19,992 nucleotides of DNA. Origin: Christensenella sp. UBA2853 (GTDB lineage: Bacteria; Bacillota; Clostridia; Christensenellales; Aristaeellaceae). The notes beneath the pieces are model-generated. The model saw only the letters and a list, made by a program, of their open reading frames with translations. It was not told the DNA's origin and searched no databases. Numbering within the stretch: the stretch's first letter is position 1; the number at the start of each line of letters is the position of its first letter. The stretch is taken from NCBI GenBank assembly GCA_002350845.1, contig DEFL01000041.1, positions 1-19,992 on the forward strand, read 5' to 3'. Below, piece after piece: positions 1 through 6,691 of the stretch. The position numbers were made by a program, and so were the translations under genes.

Positions 1-19
1 TTAAACTGAGAATAGTATT

Positions 20-48
20 ATCTTATCCTCCTTCCTTTTTCTCTGCAA
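20..48 (-). promoter_or_regulatory. possible promoter for a gene beyond the left edge
   Basis: On the minus strand TTGCAG (48-43) is followed after 17 bases by TAAGAT (25-20). It lies just past the terminator of the LCP gene, where a new leftward unit would begin. An AAGGAGG-like purine run lies inside the spacer, but no start codon follows it within the window. The call rests only on the two hexamers and the position. Confidence 0.3.
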
Positions 49-57
49 AACATTCGG

Positions 58-88
58 AAAAAAACGCCTTGCGAATACGCAAGGCGTT
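58..88 (-). terminator. Rho-independent terminator of the yfbR-isomerase-LCP operon
   Basis: An 11-base perfect inverted repeat, AACGCCTTGCG (63-73) and CGCAAGGCGTT (78-88), with a 4-base AATA loop. On the minus strand it is followed by a run of seven T (64-58). It lies about 55 bases after the LCP stop codon. Confidence 0.9.
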
Positions 89-142
89 GATGGCTCATAT
101 GCATTTTGTCACAATTCGCCGAATACTGGTTTGCAGTACTCG

Positions 143-1258
143 TCACTCACCATAGATAAATGAATGGAGTGCGTTAATGTTGGTTTTCCAGTTGTCGCTC
201 GAAAGATTAATCACACTGCTGCCTTCAACATCCATATACTTGTATGTCTTATCCATCGGAACTCTGTGCTGGGCAATCAGTTCTTCCCCGTTATGGGCCT
301 TGGAGATGATATCGCTCGAGAGTACTGCGAAGGCCAGATTCAGAATAGTACCGCCATTGACATTGGTCGTGACATACGGAAGAGTGGTTGTAATCAGTTC
401 ACTTAAGCGATTCATGCTCATATCCTGCATGATCTTTTTCAAAAGGAGTTCAAGCAGTTTTCTCTGTCTTGCGGTGCGATTGAAGTCGCCATTTCCGGTT
501 TTCATTCCGGTTCTCAGTCGTGCATACATGACAGCCTGAATGCCATCCAGATGCTGTGTTCCTTCAACCACTTCCAAGGGCGTTCTTTCACTTCCATCTT
601 TCGTATCATAGACCGGCGGATGTTCTTTGATATAGTGATTGATGGCATAGGCTTCGCCTTTCGTCATCTCCACATCAATACCGCCAATCGACTCTATGAT
701 GGATGCCAGCCCATAGAAATTGATGGTCACATAATACTGGATATTCATATTAAAATTATGATTGATGGTTCTCATGGCCAGCTGTCCGCCGCCGCGCGCA
801 TAGGCATTGTTGATTCTCGATTTGTTTTTATATCCGGGAATGGTCACATACATGTCGCGCAGGATACTGGTCAGTTTGATAGATCCGGTTTCAGTATTGA
901 TGGAAAGAATCATGTTGACGTCATTATGCTGAAGTCCGGCATCGCTGTCCATGGATTTTGACCGTGTATCAATACCGATCATCAGAATGTTCACGACATT
1001 CTCAGGAAGTTCCTTATTCAGTTCCAGATCATCCGGATTCACAGAAGTATCGACTTCCCAATTGTCGATATCCTCAATGGTTTCCTGGACCGCATCTGTT
1101 ATCGTCCAGTCCATAAATTCTTCCGCGGTTTCTTCCTGCGTTTCCGGCACCATATCATCGAACGAGAGCTCTTCCTCTTCTTCTGCAAAAGCAGGCACCA
1201 TTCCACATATCAGCAAAGCAGCAAGGAATCCGGACAACAATCTCTTAACCAAACGCAT
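143..1258 (-). CDS. LCP (LytR-CpsA-Psr) family cell-wall ligase
   Basis: LCP proteins transfer undecaprenyl-linked glycopolymers (teichoic acid, capsule or similar) to peptidoglycan outside the membrane. The domain spans about residues 88-330. It begins NILMIGIDTR and contains the family's SILRDMYVTIPG segment with the Arg-Asp pair, the SRINNAYARGG segment, IGGIDVEM, a YARLRTG segment and DFNRTARQRK. The start at 1258 is chosen over the upstream ATG at 1318 because GGAGG lies about 9 bases before it and because it opens directly with a basic, hydrophobic signal (MRLVKRLL... to AFA, 25 residues). A very acidic stretch (EEEEE) follows the signal. The signal looks cleavable, whereas many LCP proteins keep a type II membrane anchor. 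The gene is last in a leftward operon, 37 bases after the isomerase gene. The exact polymer substrate cannot be told from sequence. Confidence 0.92.
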   Translation of the reverse strand: MRLVKRLLSGFLAALLICGMVPAFAEEEEELSFDDMVPETQEETAEEFMDWTITDAVQETIEDIDNWEVDTSVNPDDLELNKELPENVVNILMIGIDTRSKSMDSDAGLQHNDVNMILSINTETGSIKLTSILRDMYVTIPGYKNKSRINNAYARGGGQLAMRTINHNFNMNIQYYVTINFYGLASIIESIGGIDVEMTKGEAYAINHYIKEHPPVYDTKDGSERTPLEVVEGTQHLDGIQAVMYARLRTGMKTGNGDFNRTARQRKLLELLLKKIMQDMSMNRLSELITTTLPYVTTNVNGGTILNLAFAVLSSDIISKAHNGEELIAQHRVPMDKTYKYMDVEGSSVINLSSDNWKTNINALHSFIYGE

Positions 1259-1295
1259 GCTTCTTTTCCTCCATTCTGTAATCAGGCAAATGATA

Positions 1296-2093
1296 TCACG
1301 TCCTCTGAGGATACGCAATCATGTTCCTTAAATACTCAACACTCTCTTTAAGCCTTTTTTCATCAACTGTCATATGGCTGTAGGGTTCCAGAATGACAGC
1401 GCCTTGATAGTCTATTTCTCTTAACCAATCGATCAGCCGGCTAAAAGGAAACGCTCCCTCACCCGGGAGTTTTAGATTTCCCTGCAGGTCCCAGTCCAAA
1501 ACATGGACATGAGCAAGATGCTTTCCCATCGCTTCAGCCATCACAAAAGGATCAATCCCTGCATGAAAAGCCTGCTTAATGTCCAGCACAAACCTCTGTT
1601 CCGGAAACAGCTCCAGCAGTGTCCTCACATCTTCCGGTTCACTGCATGCACACCAAGAAACGTTTTCCCACAGGATTTCCATCCCGTGATCCGCTGCTAT
1701 TTTCTGCATTTCCGGAAAAACGTCCGTAAGATTCCTGATTTTTTCCGGCCGAATCCTGCTTTTGAACCCAGGCGGCCCATGCAGCACATAGAAAGACGCA
1801 CCAAGCGCCTCCCCGGCAGCACACACACCATCAAAAATATGCAGCGCATCTTTTCTCTGTCTTGAGTAGGATGCAAACAGGTCCGATTCAAACTGAGTTC
1901 CTTTTGGATGGACTGAAACGCACGGAAGCTCCCCGAGATGTTCTCTGACAATCTGGCCGAAAGACCGATTGTATTCGCTGAATGTTTCCAGAAATACTTC
2001 GCAGGAATCAACTGCATATTGTCTCACTTGCTGAGCCGCACACTCAGTGTCCAGCCGTGCATAAAAAGCAGCGGAACTCATTCCCAGGAGCAT
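1296..2093 (-). CDS. sugar phosphate isomerase/epimerase-like TIM barrel protein
   Basis: 265 residues of the xylose-isomerase-like TIM barrel superfamily (AP endonuclease family 2 fold), which holds metal-dependent sugar isomerases, epimerases and endonuclease IV. Candidate metal ligands are Glu in EILWENVSW (about 143), Asp and His in FVLDIKQAFHAG (about 171 and 177), His in LAHVHVLDWD, and Glu in VILEPYS (about 236). A GEGAFPF segment sits before the last strand, as in sugar isomerases of this group. The start at 2093 is chosen because GGAGGG precedes it by 6 bases and its A is the last base of the yfbR stop codon (TGATG), so translation is probably coupled. Two other ATGs, at 2099 and 2081, fit the ribosome binding site less well. 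The substrate is unknown; endonuclease IV itself is unlikely because the sequence lacks its typical full set of motifs. Confidence 0.85.
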   Translation of the reverse strand: MLLGMSSAAFYARLDTECAAQQVRQYAVDSCEVFLETFSEYNRSFGQIVREHLGELPCVSVHPKGTQFESDLFASYSRQRKDALHIFDGVCAAGEALGASFYVLHGPPGFKSRIRPEKIRNLTDVFPEMQKIAADHGMEILWENVSWCACSEPEDVRTLLELFPEQRFVLDIKQAFHAGIDPFVMAEAMGKHLAHVHVLDWDLQGNLKLPGEGAFPFSRLIDWLREIDYQGAVILEPYSHMTVDEKRLKESVEYLRNMIAYPQRT

Positions 2094-2680
2094 CAGCATC
2101 CCTCCGGATTATTCAGCTCGTCCAAAGTCAGTGCAAAGGCGGGCACCATTTCCCGCATAAAATCCTTCACTTCAGGCAGGTCAATGGCATCTATGGATTC
2201 ACGAATCGTCAATGCCGCCGCATCAAATTCATGATTTCCCGCACGCTGTTCTTCAATGCATTTCGTATATGCGCTGATTCGGTCGGCCGCTTTCACAATC
2301 TTTCTCTCATAGGTTCCGTTTTCAGACATACACGCTTCAATGGGTTCCCTCAGATCTTCCGGAAGCATAGCTGACAGTCTCTTGACGGCCTGGTCTTCCA
2401 CAGTGTAAAAGGCGTCACGCATTTCTCTTGAATAATACTTTACCGGTGTGGGCAGATCTCCGGTCAGAACTTCGCTCGCGTCATGATACACTGCCAGCGT
2501 CACCACATGCTCCACATCGACCTCTCTGGAATACCTCTGTTTCGCAATCAATGCTATGCCATGTGCAATCATTGCAACCTGAAGCGAGTGTTCTGCATCA
2601 TTCTCCGGCTGCGTATTCCTCATCAGACTCCACCGGCGAATCAGTTTGAGCCGGGACATATATGCAAAGAAGTGATTCAT
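2093..2680 (-). CDS. yfbR: 5'-deoxynucleotidase YfbR-like HD-domain phosphohydrolase
   Basis: 195 residues closely resembling E. coli YfbR, which removes phosphate from deoxyribonucleoside 5'-monophosphates in nucleotide salvage. The N terminus HFFAYMSRLKLIRRWSLMRN matches the YfbR opening. The HD metal site is visible as AEHSLQVAMIAH (first His), YHDASEVLTGDLPTPVKYY (His-Asp plus the substrate loop) and a later Asp in KAADRISAYTKC. Length is normal for the family. AGGAGG lies 5 bases before the ATG. It is the first gene of the leftward operon and overlaps the next gene by one base. It should be a soluble cytoplasmic enzyme. The link to the isomerase and LCP genes is not obvious and may only reflect shared transcription. 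Confidence 0.92.
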   Translation of the reverse strand: MNHFFAYMSRLKLIRRWSLMRNTQPENDAEHSLQVAMIAHGIALIAKQRYSREVDVEHVVTLAVYHDASEVLTGDLPTPVKYYSREMRDAFYTVEDQAVKRLSAMLPEDLREPIEACMSENGTYERKIVKAADRISAYTKCIEEQRAGNHEFDAAALTIRESIDAIDLPEVKDFMREMVPAFALTLDELNNPEGC

Positions 2681-2714
2681 GCGTCCTCCTGTCAGTTTCC
2701 TTGATTACGCAGAT

Positions 2715-2743
2715 ATCATACATCAACCGAACTGTTTGCGCAA
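2715..2743 (-). promoter_or_regulatory. probable sigma-A promoter of the yfbR operon
   Basis: On the minus strand TTGCGC (2743-2738) and TATGAT (2720-2715) are 17 bases apart, 35 bases before the yfbR start. The rest of the 2745-2870 stretch shows nothing recognisable. Confidence 0.6.
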
Positions 2744-2874
2744 ATCACCCTCGAAGCATGATCGATATATGAGGTCAGCAGAATAAGTTCTGTTTGCCTG
2801 CAGCCCATTTCTCAGTCACACAGCCTCCATCGCAGCGGTCCTTGTTTTAAGCATGTGCACATCATGCCGAACTA

Positions 2875-2902
2875 TTGACATCTCTCACCTATTCTATATA
2901 AT
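2875..2902 (+). promoter_or_regulatory. strong sigma-A promoter of the thiT unit
   Basis: Consensus TTGACA (2875-2880) and TATAAT (2897-2902) with a 16-base spacer. Transcription would start near 2909, about 15 bases before the TPP riboswitch. Confidence 0.88.
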
Positions 2903-2923
2903 ACATACCGACAACTGCATCCA

Positions 2924-3010
2924 CCGCTGGGGGTGCGGCATGACTGCCGCTGAGAAGATGTGAATCTGACCCTTGGAACCTGTGTAGGTCATCCTACCGT
3001 AGGGAAGCGG
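2924..3010 (+). ncRNA. TPP riboswitch (THI element)
   Basis: The conserved THI element is readable throughout: P1 arms CCGCT (2924-2928) and AGCGG (3006-3010), GGGGTGC at the 5' side, the CTGAGA loop (2950-2955), ACCCTTGGAACCTG, then TCATCCTACCGTAGGGA. This RNA binds thiamine pyrophosphate and, by family knowledge, turns downstream expression off when TPP is plentiful. Its position between a strong promoter and an intrinsic terminator ahead of thiT fits transcriptional control. Confidence 0.96.
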
Positions 3011-3042
3011 ACAAACAGCCTCCGGCTGTCTGCATCAGCTTT

Positions 3043-3065
3043 CCCGCGTCATCGCGGGTTTTCTT
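3043..3065 (+). terminator. riboswitch-controlled intrinsic terminator before thiT
   Basis: CCCGCG (3043-3048), loop TCAT, CGCGGG (3053-3058), then TTTTCTT. A smaller hairpin, ACAGCC-TCC-GGCTGT (3015-3029), lies between it and the aptamer and may take part in the switch. The terminator ends about 30 bases before the thiT start. Confidence 0.88.
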
Positions 3066-3094
3066 ATTTCGGATGCAATAGAAGGAGGTTTTTT

Positions 3095-3796
3095 ATGTCC
3101 CTGTTCCTAACCTCGGCATGCGCTGAAGAAGCAGCAGCCACGACTCCGACCTGGTTTCACAACGTATTCCGGAAGCTCGGAGAACTTCCTGTCTGGGGAT
3201 ACGTTCTGGTCATTGCCCTGCTTGCGGTTGCTATCCTGTACTTTGTCAACAGCAAAGGCAAAAAGATCGTCTGGACAACTCAAATGCTGTCAGTGGGTGC
3301 GATGTGCATGGCACTGACCGTCGTGCTAAGCAGAATCCGGCTCTTCACTATGCCCAATGGCGGTTCCGTCACACCTGCTAGCATGCTGCCCCTGATTCTG
3401 TTTGCTTACATCTATGGTGTCGGGCCCGGACTGCTTCTCGGGGCACTGTATGGCATCCTGGATTATCTGTTCGGCGGCTGGTTCCTGAATGCCCTCCAGT
3501 TTATTTTTGACTACCCGCTCGCATTTGCCATGCTTGGACTGGCTGGCCTTTTCCGCAACACCCCGAACAAGAAAGCCGGACTTGTTCTGGGCACGTTTGT
3601 CGGTTCCCTTGGCCGGTATATTGCAGCTGTGCTGGCAGGTGTCTTTTTCTGGGCTGACGGGCGCACCGGTCTAGAAGCATGGACCTATTCCTTTGCCTAC
3701 AACGGCTCTTATATGGCAATCGAATGCGTTCTGTGCATCGTGATTGCCGTTCTGATTGGTGAACGGATTCTCAAGTCCATCAATCGCTACAAATAA
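3095..3796 (+). CDS. thiT: thiamine ECF transporter substrate-binding component ThiT
   Basis: 233-residue membrane protein. ThiT is the thiamine-binding S component that docks onto the shared ECF ATPase/EcfT module, whose genes are not in this window. Recognisable ThiT segments are MPNGGSVTPASMLPLILFAYIYG, GALYGILDYLFGG, FIFDYPLAFAMLGLAGLF and YSFAYNGSYMAIEC. The start is the ATG at 3095, preceded by AAGGAGG with 6 bases of spacing. An earlier in-frame ATG at 2960 lies inside the riboswitch and is rejected. The protein is longer than usual for ThiT: about 60 extra N-terminal residues carry one additional transmembrane segment (WGYVLVIALLAVAILYFVN). Regulation by the TPP riboswitch directly upstream supports thiamine as substrate. 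Confidence 0.94.
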   Translation: MSLFLTSACAEEAAATTPTWFHNVFRKLGELPVWGYVLVIALLAVAILYFVNSKGKKIVWTTQMLSVGAMCMALTVVLSRIRLFTMPNGGSVTPASMLPLILFAYIYGVGPGLLLGALYGILDYLFGGWFLNALQFIFDYPLAFAMLGLAGLFRNTPNKKAGLVLGTFVGSLGRYIAAVLAGVFFWADGRTGLEAWTYSFAYNGSYMAIECVLCIVIAVLIGERILKSINRYK

Positions 3797-3816
3797 TCAT
3801 CCGCAGCCGTTCACTT

Positions 3817-3848
3817 CCGCAGACAGATTTGTCTGCGGTTTTTCTTTT
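3817..3848 (+). terminator. Rho-independent terminator of thiT
   Basis: Perfect 9-base stem CCGCAGACA (3817-3825) and TGTCTGCGG (3830-3838), loop GATT, followed by TTTTTCTTTT. Confidence 0.93.
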
Positions 3849-3922
3849 CCTCCGGAAGGATTTTTCCGGGTGAAACGCGAACATCATCATTTGCTTTTTT
3901 ATGTTTTGAAGGGATGGTGGCA

Positions 3923-4834
3923 ATGCTCGACCTCTGCTTTCTGGGAACCGGCGGTTCCATTCCAATGCCGAACCGTGCTTTGGCCAGTCTGTATATACGT
4001 GTCGATGGGCAGTCTATCCTTCTGGATTGCGGCGAAGGCACGCAGATCGGTATTATGCGTCTTGGCTGGGGCTTTCGCTGCATCGACGCACTGCTGCTCA
4101 CTCATTTTCACGCTGATCACTGCTCCGGTGTGCCCGGTTTTCTCCTCGCACTTGCCAAAGCCGGCAGAGAAGAGCCTCTCCACATCTATGGTCCGCACGG
4201 TCTCCAGCGTGTCATTGATGGTCTTCGTGTCATTGCTCCTCAGCTTCCCTATCCGATCCTCCTTCATGAGCTGCCCATGGCTGGATCCTCTTTCTCTGCG
4301 ATTGGTCTTGATATCCAGGCATTCCCCCTTGATCATGGAATCCCCTGCCTCGGATACGCTTTCCATCTGAACAGGATGCCGGAGTTTGACCCGTGCAAAG
4401 CCCGGGCCCTCCATATTCCCATTGAAATGTGGAAAGTCCTGCAGCACGGGACCTCAGTGGTGGTCAATGGCCGTTCCATCCTTCCCTCTGAAGTACAGAA
4501 AGGTGAGCGCAGAGGCATCTCATTCACCTATGCCTCTGACACACGTCCCACAGAAAGCATTCTCTCCCATGCTTTCAACACTGATCTGCTGATCCTGGAG
4601 GGAATGTACGGAGAGGAAGACAAGCTCCCCCTTGCAATCAAAAATCACCATATGCTGTTTCGTGAATCCGCAGCGCTTGCACGGGATGCACAGGCAGCAC
4701 GTCTGATCCTTACGCATTTTTCCACTTCCATGGAAACCCCGGAAGAATACCTGCCCAATGCCACAGAGATTTTCCCCTCCACCGAATGCGCGACAGACGG
4801 CATGTGTGTCTCACTGTCCTTTCCGGACCCGTAA
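3923..4834 (+). CDS. rnz: ribonuclease Z-type metallo-beta-lactamase-fold hydrolase
   Basis: 303 residues of the RNase Z group, which cleaves the 3' trailer of tRNA precursors. The zinc site is complete: HFHADH (residues 61-66), His in FPLDHGIPCLGY, Asp in YASDTRPTES and His in LTHFSTSM. The N terminus LDLCFLGTGGSIPMPNR is typical. The start at 3923 is chosen over an in-frame ATG at 3914 because the AAGGG ribosome binding site touches the first ATG but stands 9 bases before the second. It is a single gene between the thiT terminator and a bidirectional terminator; I could not find a convincing promoter in the roughly 70 bases before it. A related MBL-fold phosphodiesterase with another substrate cannot be excluded. 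Confidence 0.86.
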   Translation: MLDLCFLGTGGSIPMPNRALASLYIRVDGQSILLDCGEGTQIGIMRLGWGFRCIDALLLTHFHADHCSGVPGFLLALAKAGREEPLHIYGPHGLQRVIDGLRVIAPQLPYPILLHELPMAGSSFSAIGLDIQAFPLDHGIPCLGYAFHLNRMPEFDPCKARALHIPIEMWKVLQHGTSVVVNGRSILPSEVQKGERRGISFTYASDTRPTESILSHAFNTDLLILEGMYGEEDKLPLAIKNHHMLFRESAALARDAQAARLILTHFSTSMETPEEYLPNATEIFPSTECATDGMCVSLSFPDP

Positions 4835-4880
4835 CTTCATCAGCGTTAGCAGCGCTTTCCCTGTATCAGCTGTGATCATA

Positions 4881-4917
4881 AAAAATCGGAATGCTCAGCC
4901 GGCATTCCGATTTTTTT
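4881..4917. terminator. bidirectional terminator between rnz and the metallophosphoesterase gene
   Basis: Stem ATCGGAATGC (4885-4894) and GCATTCCGAT (4902-4911) with a 7-base loop, flanked by five A on the left and seven T on the right. It can therefore end transcripts from both convergent genes. Confidence 0.92.
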
Positions 4918-4936
4918 GATTCAAGACACACAGATT

Positions 4937-5659
4937 TCAATACATAACCGTTAAAAGGATCAGTTCGCACGGATTCCACCAGCGCGGTGCCCATGTGGAA
5001 TTTGTCACTCCACGATTGACAAGAAGATGATTCCCGTCATAAAAACCGTGTGTATACTTGGGAAACAGCCCCTGGCCCGGAGCATACAGTCCCTGGCCGA
5101 AGAGCTGAACCTGTCCCCCATGCGCGTGACCGGCCAGCGTCAGGTCAATTCCATGCCCCCGAACACAGACATCATAGTATTCCGGATGATGACACATCAG
5201 AATTTTGAATCCCGGATGCGATGCCATATCATCGACAAACCGTTTCATATCCGGCACCAGTTCCGGGGCAAGCCGATGGGATTCCTTCTCCCTGGAGGTA
5301 AGCCCGCCTATGATGAGACCCTTAAAATCAATGTACTGATCATCAAGAATCCTGACTCTGCTTTTTTTGACAACATTCCTGAAATCTTTCCATTCCTCCG
5401 AGCGCGTCTCATGATTGCCAAGAGACAGGAATACAGGGGCTATTTCCGGTGCATCCTGAATAAATCCGCTTGCACTTTCCACACCAGCCCGATGGCGGTC
5501 AAGGATATCTCCTGCCACCAGAATGGCATCCACTCCGGAAAGAGAGGACAGCCAGTCCCGATAGTTTCCATTGTGAAGGTCCGAAATAAAACCCAGAGTC
5601 AGGGTGTTTCCCTGCTTTGCATCTGACTCCACATGAAACCTGCTGACGACCCTTTTCAT
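4937..5659 (-). CDS. calcineurin-like metallophosphoesterase
   Basis: 240 residues with the full dimetal phosphoesterase signature in order: ISDLHNG (Asp27, His29), VAGDILD (Asp51), LGNHET (Asn82, His83), MCHHPE (His157) and AGHAHGGQ (His178, His180). The C terminus (RWWNPCELILLTV) resembles the YkuE-like group of membrane-lipid or nucleotide phosphodiesterases, but the substrate cannot be fixed. The start at 5659 is chosen because ATGA overlaps the stop of the upstream membrane protein gene and GAGGG lies before it. The longer frame back to 5761 would only add a cysteine-rich out-of-frame echo of the upstream gene. It has no signal peptide or membrane segment, so it is probably cytoplasmic. 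It is the last gene of the uvrB operon. Confidence 0.9.
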   Translation of the reverse strand: MKRVVSRFHVESDAKQGNTLTLGFISDLHNGNYRDWLSSLSGVDAILVAGDILDRHRAGVESASGFIQDAPEIAPVFLSLGNHETRSEEWKDFRNVVKKSRVRILDDQYIDFKGLIIGGLTSREKESHRLAPELVPDMKRFVDDMASHPGFKILMCHHPEYYDVCVRGHGIDLTLAGHAHGGQVQLFGQGLYAPGQGLFPKYTHGFYDGNHLLVNRGVTNSTWAPRWWNPCELILLTVMY

Positions 5660-6519
5660 GCAGCCGCCCTCTTGCCGCGCACATGAACAATCAGCAGCGC
5701 AACACCCACAAGCAGCATCACTGCCGCATAGACTGCCCCTGTCATCCACATGTTCTTCCATACAAACATCAGATATCTCGCAAACAGCGGATTAATCTGA
5801 CCCACATAGGAAGAAAATCCAATCGCCCTGCCAAAAGCGAGGACGGCAGCGACCATCAGTGCGCCGCCTGCAAGTCCACTTCCTGTCCATGCCGCAAAAT
5901 AGCGGTGGTCACAAAGGAGAATCAGCAGAATAAGGAGAACGCCGGCAGCAGGAATCACCCACCACTTATCCAGGATGCGAAGCGCGTCCGGAATATTGAC
6001 CGTCTCGGAAACCGTATTATACCCTGCAATAATCAGCTGTGGACGAATGGGGAAAATCAGTCTCTGAGCCATCTGCTCCACCGGTGTCACGATGTCATTC
6101 TGAGATACCGTTCTCTGCAGGCCCTTCTCCATTTTCGCCTGGAACCCTGGATCATCGCGAACCGTATCCAGCATATTCGTGGTCATGAAATACGGAAAGA
6201 TCAATTCCGCGTCCTCTTCCTGCTGTTCCTTCAGAAGAGTTCCCAGAAAGCTGACAACTTCATTGCCATAGCGTTCAAAAGCATCTGCACTGATCTCGCC
6301 GGAAATCGAAGACGGATCAAACCCGTACTCATCAGAGAGCTTTCCGACAAATTCGTTCATTTTTTGAAGCTGCTCAGGCCGGATCGACTGCGCAGGCTGT
6401 TTCAGGAAAGCTTCGCTTCCAACAACGTGATGCGCAAGCACTGCGAGGTGCGTTCCAAGGACTGTCACAGCCAGAACAAAAGCAAAAATACAGCTTAAAA
6501 TACGTCCAATGATTCTCAT
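5656..6519 (-). CDS. membrane protein of unknown function with an extracytoplasmic helical domain
   Basis: 287 residues I cannot assign to a named family. One membrane segment lies near the N terminus (about 8-30). A 150-residue, mostly hydrophilic and probably external domain follows (about 35-185) with repeated acidic/helical stretches. Three more membrane segments come near 188-206, 213-235 and 258-280, and a short basic tail (RGKRAAA) ends it. The start ATG overlaps the stop of the 51-codon gene before it (ATGA), and its own stop overlaps the start of the phosphoesterase gene in the same way. The three products are therefore likely made in step and may work together at the membrane. Confidence 0.8.
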   Translation of the reverse strand: MRIIGRILSCIFAFVLAVTVLGTHLAVLAHHVVGSEAFLKQPAQSIRPEQLQKMNEFVGKLSDEYGFDPSSISGEISADAFERYGNEVVSFLGTLLKEQQEEDAELIFPYFMTTNMLDTVRDDPGFQAKMEKGLQRTVSQNDIVTPVEQMAQRLIFPIRPQLIIAGYNTVSETVNIPDALRILDKWWVIPAAGVLLILLILLCDHRYFAAWTGSGLAGGALMVAAVLAFGRAIGFSSYVGQINPLFARYLMFVWKNMWMTGAVYAAVMLLVGVALLIVHVRGKRAAA

Positions 6520-6671
6520 CTGATGATCACCACTTTACATGCCGCCAGCAGCATTTCCGAAATCGTTTTACCGTAGGTCACATACGTATAGATCAGTCCC
6601 GCAATCACCGGGAGTGCGAACACTACAGGGATCAGGAACCACCATGTCTGGCCATTCTTTTTCTTGTTCAT
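6516..6671 (-). CDS. 51-residue single-pass membrane microprotein
   Basis: A short frame starting MNKKKNGQTWWFLIPVVFAL, with a lysine-rich N terminus, one hydrophobic helix (about residues 10-31) and a C-terminal amphipathic part ending CKVVIIR. AAAGGA lies 8 bases before the ATG. It begins 20 bases after the uvrB stop and ends in an ATGA overlap with the next membrane protein gene, so it fills the gap between them exactly. That fit, the charge pattern and the ribosome binding site are the evidence that it is real. No family is recognised. It could be a small subunit or regulator of the neighbouring membrane protein. Confidence 0.75.
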   Translation of the reverse strand: MNKKKNGQTWWFLIPVVFALPVIAGLIYTYVTYGKTISEMLLAACKVVIIR

Positions 6672-6691
6672 TGTTTCATTCCTTTCAGAAA

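Noticed and set aside
2960..3094. Upstream ATG extension of thiT
   Set aside because: It would be translated from the TPP riboswitch and through the terminator; the ATG at 3095 has AAGGAGG.
5660..5761. N-terminal cysteine-rich extension of the metallophosphoesterase
   Set aside because: It is the upstream membrane protein gene read in another frame; the ATGA overlap gives a natural start at 5659.
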